Source of the DNA: Actinoplanes sp. N902-109
GTDB lineage: Bacteria > Actinomycetota > Actinomycetes > Mycobacteriales > Micromonosporaceae
Assembly (NCBI RefSeq): GCF_000389965.1
Contig: NC_021191.1
Coordinates: 8,991,501 to 9,055,500 of the forward strand
Reading direction: 5' to 3'
DNA length: 64,000 nucleotides
Below are positions 1 to 9,285 of this stretch, piece by piece. The stretch's first letter is position 1; each line of letters begins with the position of its first letter. The notes beneath the pieces were generated by a model. The model saw nothing but the letters and a program-made list of their open reading frames with translations. It made no database searches and was not told the origin of the DNA. The translations under genes and the position numbers were made by a program.

Positions 1-159
1 GCCACCCTGCCGATCGGCGAACCCCGACCGGCCCCGCCGGCCCCGACCGCCCCGCCGCTCGATCCCGACGCCGCCCGGGCGTTGATGGAGCAGTTCGAGT
101 ACGGCGTGGCCCGAGCCCTGAACGAAACCCAGCCACAACCCGAGGGACAACCGCGATGA
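1..159 (+). CDS. C-terminal end of a conservon-type sensor histidine kinase (partial)
   Basis: The window opens inside this gene: frame 1 is open from base 1 to a TGA at 157-159. The visible 52 residues are proline/alanine-rich and end in a short acidic helix-like segment, as in the disordered C-terminal tails of the large nitrate/nitrite-sensing-type kinases that head actinobacterial conservons (CvnA). No catalytic motif lies inside the window, so the assignment rests on context: its stop overlaps the ATG of a roadblock protein (ATGA), followed by DUF742 and GTPase genes in the classical cvnA-B-C-D order. Confidence 0.6.
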   Translation, partial: ATLPIGEPRPAPPAPTAPPLDPDAARALMEQFEYGVARALNETQPQPEGQPR

Positions 160-626
160 CTTCCCCCTTCCCGGCCGACACCAGCAACGGAAACGGCTAC
201 GCGCAGTCGCAGCTCAGCGCGGAGGCGAAGACTTTCAACTGGTTGCTGGACTCGTTCACGTCCGGCACCGCAGGCGTCGTCGAGGCCATCGCCGTCTCGT
301 CGGACGGCCTGCTGATGGCGATGTCGGCGATCAAGGACCGGCCCAACGCCGAACGCCTGGCGGCGGTCGTCTCCGGCCTGACCAGCCTGGCCGGCGGCGC
401 CGCCAGCTGGTACCGGCTCGGCAGCCTCAACCGGGTCATCATCGACATGGCCGACGGCTACCTGCTGGTGACAGCGATCAGTGCCGGCTCGGTGCTCGGC
501 GTGGTCGCCGACCGCTCGGCCAACCTGGGCACGCTCGCGTACGAGATGACCCTGTTCGCCACCCGGGCCGGCGGTGCCCTCAGCCCGCGCCTCATCGCTG
601 AATTGAAGAACGCCGTCCAGCAATGA
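156..626 (+). CDS. Roadblock/LC7 domain protein (CvnB-like)
   Basis: A 156-residue protein that is almost entirely one roadblock/LC7 domain: from about residue 25 it reads as alternating sheet and helix, with EAIAVSSDGLLMAMS as the first strand-turn-strand and a central SLAGGAASWYRLG segment. Roadblock proteins of conservons are thought to work as GTPase-activating or scaffolding partners of the CvnD GTPase at the membrane kinase. The ATG overlaps the upstream kinase stop by 4 bp, and its stop overlaps the next gene start (623), so the operon looks translationally coupled. The family is well recognised; the physiological signal is unknown. Confidence 0.9.
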   Translation: MTSPFPADTSNGNGYAQSQLSAEAKTFNWLLDSFTSGTAGVVEAIAVSSDGLLMAMSAIKDRPNAERLAAVVSGLTSLAGGAASWYRLGSLNRVIIDMADGYLLVTAISAGSVLGVVADRSANLGTLAYEMTLFATRAGGALSPRLIAELKNAVQQ

Positions 627-1060
627 GCTATCCGGCCGTGCCCGAGGAACCGGAACACCCGGCGCCACCTGGGGTCCGGCCGTTCCTGCGTGACCAGCCG
701 CCGGCCGCGGAGCAGCCCGCGCCCGGTGAGCAGACGACCTCGCTGCGCCCGTTCGTCATCACCGCCGGCCGGGTCGCCTCGGTCGATCCCGGCATCGGGC
801 TGGAGACGCAGGTCAGCGCGCGGCCCGGGGCGATGGGGGCGCGGCTGACCCCGGAGCAGCGGGCCATCGTCCACCTGTGCGGCCGGCCGCTGTCGGTGGC
901 CGAGATCTCGGCCAAGCTGCGGCTGCACTTCGGCGTCACCCGGATCCTCGTCGGCGACCTGCGTGCCGCCGGTCACCTCGACGTCCATGTCCTGCAGAGC
1001 GATTTTCCCGACCCCGACACCATCATGCGAGTGATCCGTGGACTTCGATCCATATCCTGA
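623..1060 (+). CDS. DUF742 family protein (CvnC-like)
   Basis: A 145-residue DUF742 protein. The first ~45 residues are proline-rich and probably disordered. The remainder (RPFVITAGR through ILVGDLRAAGHLDVH) has the winged-helix-like pattern of DUF742, with a helix-turn-helix stretch around LSVAEISAKLRL. Conservon C proteins are found with roadblock and GTPase partners; their biochemical role is unresolved. The ATG overlaps the roadblock stop by 4 bp, and the 3' end overlaps the next gene start by 23 bp. Confidence 0.9.
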   Translation: MSYPAVPEEPEHPAPPGVRPFLRDQPPAAEQPAPGEQTTSLRPFVITAGRVASVDPGIGLETQVSARPGAMGARLTPEQRAIVHLCGRPLSVAEISAKLRLHFGVTRILVGDLRAAGHLDVHVLQSDFPDPDTIMRVIRGLRSIS

Positions 1061-1664
1061 CAGCCGCATCGTCGGCACGGCCCGCGTCCCGCAGCAGCGC
1101 AGCGCGCCGCCGGTCCCCGTCAAGATCATCGTGGCCGGGGGCTTCGGCGTCGGCAAGACCACCACCGTGGGCGCGATCTCGGAGATCTCGCCGCTGACCA
1201 CCGAGGCCGAGATGACCATGGAGTCGGTCGGCGTCGACGACCCGGGCCAGGCCACCGCCAAGACCACGACCACGATCGCGATGGACTTCGGCTGCGTCAC
1301 GATCGACCAGACGCTGAAGCTCTACCTGTTCGGCACCCCGGGTCAGTCGCGCTTCTCGTTCATGTGGGACGACCTCGTCCGCGGGGCCCTCGGCGCGCTC
1401 GTCGTGGTCGATACCTCCCGGATCGATGACTGTTATCCCGCGGTGGATTATTTCGAGCGCGCTGGGCTTCCCTTCGTGGTCGGCGTGAACACCTTCAACG
1501 GGCAGCTGGGCCACAACCTGGACGAGGTGCGCTGGGCGCTCGCTGTGCGTGACGAGATACCTGTACTCCAGTTCGATGCCCGTTTCCGGGGTTCTGTCCG
1601 TGATGCCCTGCTTGTAGTGCTCGATCAAGCCCTCGACAAAGCTATGCGAATGCGACAGACGTAA
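1038..1664 (+). CDS. Conservon GTPase (CvnD-like ATP/GTP-binding protein)
   Basis: A 208-residue small GTPase-like protein starting at a GTG inside the DUF742 gene. A P-loop GGFGVGKTT lies at about residues 34-42, followed by a switch region rich in Thr/Glu and a G3-like YLFGTPGQSRF motif. The guanine-specificity loop is the atypical GVNTFNG rather than NKxD, which is usual for the conservon subfamily. It should act as the signalling switch downstream of the membrane kinase and roadblock/DUF742 pair. No cytochrome P450 (cvnE) follows, so this is the four-gene version of the operon. The last residues are basic (KAMRMRQT). Confidence 0.92.
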   Translation: MDFDPYPDSRIVGTARVPQQRSAPPVPVKIIVAGGFGVGKTTTVGAISEISPLTTEAEMTMESVGVDDPGQATAKTTTTIAMDFGCVTIDQTLKLYLFGTPGQSRFSFMWDDLVRGALGALVVVDTSRIDDCYPAVDYFERAGLPFVVGVNTFNGQLGHNLDEVRWALAVRDEIPVLQFDARFRGSVRDALLVVLDQALDKAMRMRQT

Positions 1665-1756
1665 GGTGTGCGCCTAGTCGCTCCACTTTCGGTTCCCAAA
1701 CCGGCCTCCGAGCGGGCACAGTGTAGGGCGACTGCGTGTGACGGGAGGACGGTGTC

Positions 1757-2392
1757 GTGCGAGGACTGGACGACGCACTCGACAGGCTGGCGCGCCGCGA
1801 TCAGCTGCGCCGGCGTGCCGCGGGCGAGTCGGCGGGCACGCCCCCGGCGGTGACCGAGCTCGTCGAGGCCATCGCCGCCGTGGTGAGCCGCAACCCGGCG
1901 CTCGCCGTGACCGTCGGCGTCGAGGGCGCGGGCGACCCGACCCTGCTGCACTTCGCCGTCGAGGACGGCATAGTGCAGGTCAGTGCGGACAACTCGGTGG
2001 CACAGCGCACCGCCGAGCAGCGCCACGACGACGTCATCGACGCCGACCTCGTGGACCCCGAGCCCTACCCGCCGGCCAACGGCTACCACTACGAGCAGCC
2101 GGCTGCCCCCTACGAACAGCCGGTCGCCCCGCATCCCTTCGCGGCCACGCCCCCGCCCGAGGTGCCGCCGCAGACCCCGCACCCCGCGGCCTACGAGCAG
2201 CAGCACCATGCCGCCGACGTGCCGCACCAGCGCCGCTCCCCGGACATTCAGCAGACACCCGAGCGCGGCATGCCGGCCCCGCTCCCCGAACCCATCCCGC
2301 TGCAGGTCAACGAGGAGGAAACCGAGCAGGCCGCCCGCCGCCTCGCCGCCCTGCTGCGCGAGGACCCCAGCCTGCTGCGCGCCCAGGACTGA
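1757..2392 (+). CDS. Hypothetical proline-rich protein
   Basis: A 211-residue protein starting at GTG 1757, preceded by a good ribosome-binding site (GGGAGG at about 1743-1748). Residues 1-90 form an acidic alpha/beta segment (LVEAIAAVVSRNPALAVTVGV, LLHFAVEDGIVQV). The middle (about 95-175) is a Pro/His/Gln/Tyr-rich low-complexity stretch, and the C-terminus is an acidic helix. No family is recognised. It follows the conservon by 92 bp on the same strand and could share its transcription. Confidence 0.6.
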   Translation: MRGLDDALDRLARRDQLRRRAAGESAGTPPAVTELVEAIAAVVSRNPALAVTVGVEGAGDPTLLHFAVEDGIVQVSADNSVAQRTAEQRHDDVIDADLVDPEPYPPANGYHYEQPAAPYEQPVAPHPFAATPPPEVPPQTPHPAAYEQQHHAADVPHQRRSPDIQQTPERGMPAPLPEPIPLQVNEEETEQAARRLAALLREDPSLLRAQD

Positions 2393-2557
2393 TCAGCTGA
2401 TGTCGGCCAGGCCGTCGGTGATGTCGGCGAACCCGGGCGGCACGTCGAGGGCGGTTCCACTCGCCCGCGCGTCCAGGAACAGCGCGGTCTGCAGCACGCC
2501 GGTCAGCATCCGCCGCATCGGCAACGAACCGCTGCGATCGAGATAGGCGAAGGCGGG
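2393..2557 (-). pseudogene. Remnant or frameshifted small gene downstream of the AAA ATPase
   Basis: Directly after the TGA of the AAA ATPase (2558-2560) the same reading frame stays open for 54 codons to a TGA at 2393-2395, with natural-looking composition (AYLDRSGSLPMRRMLTGVLQ, then FADITDGLADIS at the end). The ATPase stop sits in an ATGA overlap that would be a typical translationally coupled start, but the frame from that ATG is low-complexity arginine-rich. Removing one base after the ATG would restore a start of MTAFAYLDRSG. It may therefore be a single-base frameshift, a stop-codon readthrough tail, or a short gene starting at an internal ATG. Confidence 0.4.
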
Positions 2558-5500
2558 TCATCCCCGCCCGTCGCGGATGGCCTGCTCGACGGCGGCGAGC
2601 TGGGTGCTGAGCTGGTCGATGGCGCCGATCGCGCGAGTCATCGGGTCGTCGGCCGGGCCGCCCCGGGCCTGGTCGCGCAGGAACGCCGCTTTCACCTCGG
2701 CCCAGCGGTCCTGCTGCCCGGGGGTCAGCCGGCCACGCAGCTCGGCGAGTTTGAGCAGGTTGGCCTCGGCGCCGCTGGTCAGCGTCTGCGCCTCGCCGAG
2801 GTAGTGGTCGTCCAGCAGCACTTCCAGCTCGTCGGCGTTCATCGCCGGGATGATCCGGCCGGCCAGTTTGATCATGTTGCGGTAGGAGCCCTGCAGCTGG
2901 AACGGCGGTTCGGTGCGCGAGCCGTCGGCTTGGCCCGCCGAGGCGATGTAGGCCCGGTTGACCCGCAGCACGACCCGTTGCACGTGGACCATCTTGCGCA
3001 GCACGGACAGCACCTGGGACAGCTCAGCCGCCGAATAGCGATGGCTCAGCCGGTCCGGGCGTACCGCATCGTCGCCCTCGGCCAGCCGCACCAGCAGCGG
3101 CAGGTCGGCGCGGTCGCGGGCGGCCAGCGGCGCCAGGACCGGGTTGGCGGTCAGCGCGTTCTCCAGGTACGACATCTCGAACACGTCCTCGCGCCCGCTC
3201 AGCACGTCGCCCAGGTTCCAGACGTCGGCCCGGTTGGCGAGCATGTCCGGGATGCGGAACCGCCGGCCGCTCTCGGTGTACGGGTTTCCCGCCATGCACA
3301 CCGCAAAGCGTTTCCCGCGCAGGTCGAAGGTGCGCGTACGCCCGTCCCACACGCCCTCCATCCGCCGCTGCCCGTCGCACAGCGAGACGAATTTCTGCAG
3401 CAGCTCGGGCGAGGTGTGCTGGATGTCGTCGAGGTAGAGCAGCACGTTGGTGCCCATCTCCAGGGCGAACGAGATCTTCTCCACCTCCTGCCGTGCGGTC
3501 GCGTCGGGTGCCTGGGCCGGGTCGAGCGACGTCACCGCGTGGCCCAGCGCGGGCCCGTTGACCTTGACCAGGATCAGCCCGAGCCGCTGTGCGACGTACT
3601 CCATCACCGTGGTCTTGCCGTAGCCCGGCGGTGAGATGAGCAGCAGCAGACCACCGGCCGGACCGAGCTGCCGGGCCAGGTTGTCGCCGATCAGCGGCAG
3701 ATAGACGGTGTCCAGCAGCCGGTTGCGCACGAATGCGGACAGCACCGCAGGCTGGTGCTCGGCCAGCCGCAGGCGGTCGCGTTCCGCCGCGGCGAGGGCC
3801 GCTCTCTCCCGCTGGTACGCCCGGAACGCCGGCACCCGCTCGACCCGGAATCGCCGCGCCCGGTCCAGGAACTCGTCGAGCCGCACGGTCAGCCGCCCGT
3901 CGGCGATCCGGGGGTGCACCGACCGCAGCCCCTCGACGGTCTCGCTGATCGCGGCGCCGCTCTCGTAGCGCTCCACCGCCGTCAGCTCGATCGCCACCGC
4001 CTCGGTCACGTCGCTGTCGTCCCCCGCCTCGGGCCGGCTGCGCCGGAACGCGGTGAGCCAGGCGTGCACGAGCTGCCGTTGCGCAACCGGGTCGTCGGCG
4101 AGCGCGCGCAGGTCGTCGGCGTACGAAGGCGGGGCGCTGCGGTGGAACCGGTCGAGGAAGGTGCGTGCACCCGCACTGGTCACGAAGCCGGGCGGGGTGG
4201 CGGCCAGCTCCTCGACCAGGTATTCGCCGACGGCGGGTTCGGCACCGGCGGCGTGGGCCAGGGCGGTGCTCAGCTCGGTCAGCTCGGCTGCGGCCCCGAA
4301 CAGGTCGCGCACCCGGACCAGCGACGCCGCGCGCACAGCCCAGGACGCCCGCCGTTCCTCCGGTTCCCCGGCCCAGAACAGCTGGGCAGCGGCCCGCACC
4401 CGGGCCGGATAGCGCAACAGGCCGGCGTCGGCATGCAGCCGTCGCAGCGCCGCCAGGATGAGCGCGGCGTCGTGGTCGTGCACACCGCGCTCGTAGCCCT
4501 CGTCGTAGCCGGGTTCGGTCTCGCCCTCGAACAGACAGGCGGCCCGGTATTCGGCCCGGGACAGCTCGGCTGACTCGGAGACCAGCGGCTGGTCCCAGAA
4601 GTGCCGGGTGCGCTGGAAGCTCTCCGACCGTACCGGGGCCCGATAGTCGGTGCCGGTGATGGCGAACACCAGCTCCGGCCCGTCGGGCACCAGGGTCAGC
4701 TCGGCGGGCTGGGTGTTGACCGCGAACCGGTGCCGGCCCAGCGTGATCGTGGTGCCGTCGGCGTCGTACAGGTCGAGCCGGTCGCGCAGGGCCCGGGCGG
4801 CCTCCTGCCGGGCCGCTTGCAGCTGGTCGTCCAGCTCCGCCGACCGTACGGGATCACCGAGCGCCCGCAGCTCGTCCGCGACCTCGCGCACCTTGGTGAC
4901 CAGCGGGTTGGTCGCGAAGTAGGTGTTGACCTCCGGCACCGAGGTGAGCGCGGCGCTCTGCCGCTGCACGGCCGCCACAGTGCGCTGGGCGGAAGCAACC
5001 AACCGGTTGATCAGCTGGGTACGCTCGTCGAGCAGCATCTGCCGGCGCGCGGCGAACGCCTCGTGCACCTCGATGCGCTTGGCGCTGAGCTGGTCGGCGA
5101 AGTCGTCGATCCCGCCGAAGCGCGATTCCAGCGCCTCGACCTGCACCATCAGCTTGGCGACCTGCTCGTCGCAGCGTGGTGGCGTGTCGGCGAGTGCCAG
5201 CGCACCGGCCACCGACTGGTTGAGCAGCGTGAACTCGGCGGCGAACGCGGCCCGGTTCTCCCCGGCGGCCAGCTCGCGGCGGCGGCCGTCCAGCGTGGCC
5301 CGGGCCCGGTTGACCCCGCCGAGCACCTCACCGAGGCGTTCCAGGATGCCGATGCGTACGGTCGCGTCGGCGATCGTGAGACCGCCCACCACCTCGGTGA
5401 CGACCTGCAGCCCGTCGGACTGCGCGGTCAGCTGGCCGGCGATCCCGGTGGCCTCGGCAACCGTGGCGATGCCCGCCGCGTCCGCCACGAGCTGGTCGAC

Positions 5501-7282
5501 GGCCTGCCGGTAACCGGTGAACGCCTCCTCGCGCTGGAGGAAGCCGACGGCCCGGCGCGCGGCCGTGTCCAGCGCGGCGGCGAGGCTGGTGCTGAGGTCG
5601 TCGAGCCGGGCTGTGTCGGCGTACCTCATCTCGCGCAGCGTCACGACCTGGCCCTGAGCCTCGCGCAGGGCGGTGAGCTGCTCGACCCAGCCGTCCACGT
5701 GGGCCGGTGTGGTGCCCTCGGCCCGCCGGATCAGCGCCGTGACCGTCGCGTCCGTCTCCGCCACGGCCGCCGCGGCCTGCGCAGTCAGCTCCTGCACGGT
5801 CTCGAACTCGGCGAGCACCTGGCCGGCGGCGGCCCGGACCTCGGCGAGCGGCGCGGCGAGGTTCTCCAGCTCCGGGTCGCCGATCCAGTGGTAGGTGTCG
5901 GTGATCCGGGTGCAGGCCTGGATGATCGCCTCGAACACCGGGCCGGACGGCGTCATCTCGTCGATCATCCGCGCCACCGACAGCGTGTCCGCGATGCCCC
6001 GCACCAGGTCCGCGTTGCCGATGCGCGGGAGCGGGCCGGTGCCGACCGGCTGCGCCGCGGCGTACGTGTCGGCGACGTACGGGGTCTGCCAGATCTGCAC
6101 CGGGTGCACCCGCGCCGGTTCGTCCGAGCCGGCCCGGAAGACGACGAGCGTGCCGTCCTCGAACAGCGACCAGCCGTGACAGGTGATCGGGCCGGCGACC
6201 TCCTTGCGGATCACGTTGTAGGGCAGCAGCAGATACCGGCCGGTCGCCCGCGCGTGGAACACGTAGAGCACGTCCTCGCCGTTGACCGAGCGCACCACCC
6301 GCTCGAACTCCAGCTCGCTGACGTCGGCGTCGAACGTCTTCCCGGTCCCGGTGGCCAGGTAGCAGCCGCCGGGGAAGATGATCCCCTGGTCGTCGGGCAA
6401 CCGCCGGCAGGCCTGCCCGATGCCGTCGAGCCGCACGACGTCCCGCGTGCGCGTGTGGAAGACCAGATACCGATGAACGTCTTCCTTGTACGGCAACACG
6501 CGCACCAGGATCAGCGCACCGATCCGGGCGTACGCGATCTCGGCATCGGCGAGACTCTGCAGCGGCTCGTCCACCGGCTCGGCGTAGATGCCCTCGCCGT
6601 CCTCGGTGTTGTTCTCCACCTTGACGGTCAGCGTGCCCCCGACCGCCTCCACGAACACCTCGTCCTCGATCGAGACGTGCGGGTGGCGCCCGAGGACGTG
6701 CTGCTCGCGGGTGGTCGGCGTCCATTCGAAGTCGTGCGCCGGCGGGAAGACGTGGTCGCGTTCGCCGCGGTTGTCCTGATAGCTGACGCTGCCGTCGGTG
6801 CCGAGCCGCCAGCGCAGCACCTTGAGGTCGTCGGCCCGGGCGCCGGTCTGGAAGACCGCCAGCAGCAGCCCGTCCCATCGGCGCAGCTGCAGCAGGCGGG
6901 TGCCGCGGTAGTAGCGGTACAGCTCGGCGAAGTCGCGCTGGAACGCCGGGTCGTCGAGCAGACCGGGCACGGTGGCCGGCTGGAATGTGCCGTCGGTGAG
7001 CCGGTGCACCGCGAACACGTCCGCCACCGTGGTCTCCGACCGCAGCCCGACGAACACGTTGCAGCCCAGCAGCAACGCCCCGCCGACCTGCACGGCATCA
7101 CGAGCGACGCAGTTGTTCCCGGTGCGGATGCGCTCGGTGCCGAGCAGCCGCATCTGCTGCCCGCCGAACGTCGCAGTCCGGCGGGCGTTCAGCGTCTCCG
7201 CGCCGGCGGCCAGCTCCTTGGCGTGCGCGCCCAGCCGGGCCCGCAGCACCTCGTAGGTGCCGGCATCGAGGGTCGCCGTCAC
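2558..7282 (-). CDS. Large AAA ATPase of the DUF3686 'DNA repair ATPase' family
   Basis: A 1574-residue protein. The N-terminal ~450 residues form a beta-rich region typical of DUF3686 proteins, followed by long helical coiled-coil stretches (about 450-850). A C-terminal AAA module has Walker A PPGYGKTT near residue 1215 and Walker B VLLYLDD near 1282, with a sensor-like CMAGNPY. The family was named for DNA repair, but it is repeatedly found beside flotillins and NfeD-like proteins, suggesting a role in membrane-associated remodelling. The start ATG overlaps the stop of the flotillin gene by 4 bp, so the two are translationally coupled. Large plus-strand open frames over this gene are codon-bias shadows. 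Confidence 0.85.
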   Translation of the reverse strand: MTATLDAGTYEVLRARLGAHAKELAAGAETLNARRTATFGGQQMRLLGTERIRTGNNCVARDAVQVGGALLLGCNVFVGLRSETTVADVFAVHRLTDGTFQPATVPGLLDDPAFQRDFAELYRYYRGTRLLQLRRWDGLLLAVFQTGARADDLKVLRWRLGTDGSVSYQDNRGERDHVFPPAHDFEWTPTTREQHVLGRHPHVSIEDEVFVEAVGGTLTVKVENNTEDGEGIYAEPVDEPLQSLADAEIAYARIGALILVRVLPYKEDVHRYLVFHTRTRDVVRLDGIGQACRRLPDDQGIIFPGGCYLATGTGKTFDADVSELEFERVVRSVNGEDVLYVFHARATGRYLLLPYNVIRKEVAGPITCHGWSLFEDGTLVVFRAGSDEPARVHPVQIWQTPYVADTYAAAQPVGTGPLPRIGNADLVRGIADTLSVARMIDEMTPSGPVFEAIIQACTRITDTYHWIGDPELENLAAPLAEVRAAAGQVLAEFETVQELTAQAAAAVAETDATVTALIRRAEGTTPAHVDGWVEQLTALREAQGQVVTLREMRYADTARLDDLSTSLAAALDTAARRAVGFLQREEAFTGYRQAVDQLVADAAGIATVAEATGIAGQLTAQSDGLQVVTEVVGGLTIADATVRIGILERLGEVLGGVNRARATLDGRRRELAAGENRAAFAAEFTLLNQSVAGALALADTPPRCDEQVAKLMVQVEALESRFGGIDDFADQLSAKRIEVHEAFAARRQMLLDERTQLINRLVASAQRTVAAVQRQSAALTSVPEVNTYFATNPLVTKVREVADELRALGDPVRSAELDDQLQAARQEAARALRDRLDLYDADGTTITLGRHRFAVNTQPAELTLVPDGPELVFAITGTDYRAPVRSESFQRTRHFWDQPLVSESAELSRAEYRAACLFEGETEPGYDEGYERGVHDHDAALILAALRRLHADAGLLRYPARVRAAAQLFWAGEPEERRASWAVRAASLVRVRDLFGAAAELTELSTALAHAAGAEPAVGEYLVEELAATPPGFVTSAGARTFLDRFHRSAPPSYADDLRALADDPVAQRQLVHAWLTAFRRSRPEAGDDSDVTEAVAIELTAVERYESGAAISETVEGLRSVHPRIADGRLTVRLDEFLDRARRFRVERVPAFRAYQRERAALAAAERDRLRLAEHQPAVLSAFVRNRLLDTVYLPLIGDNLARQLGPAGGLLLLISPPGYGKTTVMEYVAQRLGLILVKVNGPALGHAVTSLDPAQAPDATARQEVEKISFALEMGTNVLLYLDDIQHTSPELLQKFVSLCDGQRRMEGVWDGRTRTFDLRGKRFAVCMAGNPYTESGRRFRIPDMLANRADVWNLGDVLSGREDVFEMSYLENALTANPVLAPLAARDRADLPLLVRLAEGDDAVRPDRLSHRYSAAELSQVLSVLRKMVHVQRVVLRVNRAYIASAGQADGSRTEPPFQLQGSYRNMIKLAGRIIPAMNADELEVLLDDHYLGEAQTLTSGAEANLLKLAELRGRLTPGQQDRWAEVKAAFLRDQARGGPADDPMTRAIGAIDQLSTQLAAVEQAIRDGRG

Positions 7283-9276
7283 CGGGCCGCCGGAACTCTG
7301 GCGTCAGCCAGGCCCATCTCCCGCGCTGCGGCCAGCAGTTCCTTGAGCTTGCCGGAGTCCTCGCGCCCGGCCATGATCTGCTGGGTGAGGAAGGCCGACA
7401 GCGTCAGGTCGGCCACGTCCCCGGTGTGCAACGCACCGACCACCCGGCCCAGGTCGTCGGCGAGGCTGGCCGAGCCGTCCAGATAGCGCGCGCCCAGCCC
7501 CTGGACGACGGCGGAGTGCTCGACGAACCCGTCGATGCTCTTGCCCATCGTGATCGAGCCGATCAGCTTGTCGAAGAACACCGAGTCGCCGCCGACGATG
7601 TCGATGTCGGCCTTCTCCAGGCCGGTCGCGATCAGGGTGGCCTGCGCCTCGGCGATGTCCTTGTGGACGGCGATGCCGGCCAGCCGGATCTCCTTCTCGG
7701 CCTCCAGGCGCAGCCGGTACTCCTCGTGCTCGCGGGTCGCGTCGTCGAGCGCGGCCATCGCCCCGGCCTTCTCCTGCAGCCCTTCGGCCTCGCCCTTGAG
7801 CTTCTCCCGGATTGCCGCCGCGGCCACCAGCGCCTTCTCCCGCTCCACGGCGGCCTCCGCGCGGCCGACCTTCTCGATGGCGTCGGCGTTGCGCTCGCGC
7901 ACCTGAACGTCGGCGAGGCCTTCGGCGGCGGCTGCGGCCTGCGTACCCTCGGCCAGCCGGATCTTGGCCCGGGCGTCGAGCTCGGCGGTCTGCTGGCGGG
8001 ACTCGGCCAGCAGCAGTTCCTCGCGGGCCTTGAACTTCGCTGCGGCCTCCGCGGCCTCGGCCGCCTTGATGTCCTTGACCAGCGCCTCCTGCGCCTCGGC
8101 CTCGGCCTGGATGATCACCGCCTGGCGGGTGCGCTCGGCCTCCTCGACCACGCGCAGCCGCTTGATGGTCTCCTCCTGCTCGGCGACGGTCCGCTCGACC
8201 GCGATGCGCTCGCGCACCACCTCGGCGATCGCCCGCTTCTCGGCCTCGACCTCCTTGTTCTTGGCGATGGTGGACAGCTCGGTCTCGCGCTGGCGGCCGA
8301 TCACCTCCAGCATCCGGTCCTTCTCGATCCGCTCGGTCTCGATCGCGATGACCCGCTCGCGGTTCTTCTCGGCCACGGCGATCTCCCGGGCCTGATTTTC
8401 CTTCTGTACGCCCAGCTGCTGCTCGGTGCGCAGGTGCGCGCCTTCCGCCCGGAGCCGTTCCTCGGCGTGCGCCAGCGCGATCTCGGCCTCCTCGCGGGCC
8501 CGCATGGTCTCGATCTCGCGGCGCTGCTTGATCTCCGCATCGGCCTGCCGGCGTTCCAGTTCGAGGATGGCCTCCTTGGCGTCCACGTTCTGCCGGGTGA
8601 TCTCTTTCTCCTCGTTGCGCCGGTAGTCGTTGGTGCGCACCGACTCGATCGCGGTCAGCTCGGTGATCTTGCGGATGCCCTGGGCGTCGAGGATGTTCTT
8701 CGGGTCGAGCTGCAGCATCGGGGTCTGCTCGAGGAAGTCGATGGCCGCGTCCTCCAGGCTGTAGCCGTTGAGGTCGGTGCCGATCACCTCGATGATCTGG
8801 TCCCGGAAGTCGTTGCGCCGGGTGTAGAGGTCGACGAAGTCCAGCTGCTTGCCGACCGTCTTGAGCGCCTCGGAGAACTTGGCGTTGAACAGCTCCTGCA
8901 ACGTCGACTCGCTGCTGGCCCGGGTGGTGCCGATGGCCTGCGCGACCTTGATGACGTCCTCGACGGTCTTGTTGACCCGCACGAAGAAGGTGATCCGGAT
9001 GTCGGCCCTGATGTTGTCCCGGCAGATCAGGCCTTCCCGGCCGGTCCGCGCGATCTCGATCGTCTTCACCGAGATGTCCATGAACTCGGCCTTGTGCAGC
9101 ACCGGCAGCACGACCGCGCCGGTGAACGTCACATCGACCCGGCGCACCTTGGAGACGATGAGCGCCCGGCCCTGCTCGACCTTGCGGAACATCCGGCTGA
9201 GGAAGAACAACACGCCGAGGGTGAGGAGCACGATGACGGCGATCAGCACGCCGAATCCGGTGGGGACAACGTCCAT
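7279..9276 (-). CDS. Flotillin / SPFH (band 7) domain protein, YqiK-like
   Basis: A 665-residue protein with an N-terminal transmembrane segment (about residues 7-29, FGVLIAVIVLLTLGVLFFL), an SPFH domain (about 35-220), then a very long charged Glu/Arg/Ala coiled coil (about 220-530), and a C-terminal oligomerisation region containing VEHSAVVQGLG. Flotillins form membrane-associated cages that organise membrane microdomains. The gene lies between an NfeD-like OB-fold gene and the AAA ATPase, the same pairing seen in yqiJ-yqiK-type loci. The RBS region before the ATG (CTCTGTAAGGGAGTCCC) is good. Confidence 0.92.
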   Translation of the reverse strand: MDVVPTGFGVLIAVIVLLTLGVLFFLSRMFRKVEQGRALIVSKVRRVDVTFTGAVVLPVLHKAEFMDISVKTIEIARTGREGLICRDNIRADIRITFFVRVNKTVEDVIKVAQAIGTTRASSESTLQELFNAKFSEALKTVGKQLDFVDLYTRRNDFRDQIIEVIGTDLNGYSLEDAAIDFLEQTPMLQLDPKNILDAQGIRKITELTAIESVRTNDYRRNEEKEITRQNVDAKEAILELERRQADAEIKQRREIETMRAREEAEIALAHAEERLRAEGAHLRTEQQLGVQKENQAREIAVAEKNRERVIAIETERIEKDRMLEVIGRQRETELSTIAKNKEVEAEKRAIAEVVRERIAVERTVAEQEETIKRLRVVEEAERTRQAVIIQAEAEAQEALVKDIKAAEAAEAAAKFKAREELLLAESRQQTAELDARAKIRLAEGTQAAAAAEGLADVQVRERNADAIEKVGRAEAAVEREKALVAAAAIREKLKGEAEGLQEKAGAMAALDDATREHEEYRLRLEAEKEIRLAGIAVHKDIAEAQATLIATGLEKADIDIVGGDSVFFDKLIGSITMGKSIDGFVEHSAVVQGLGARYLDGSASLADDLGRVVGALHTGDVADLTLSAFLTQQIMAGREDSGKLKELLAAAREMGLADARVPAAR

Positions 9277-9285
9277 GGGACTCCC

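Noticed and set aside
4601..7486. 961-codon plus-strand open frame
   Set aside because: Antisense shadow of the AAA ATPase gene; high-GC codon bias keeps stops rare, and it runs across two real minus-strand genes.
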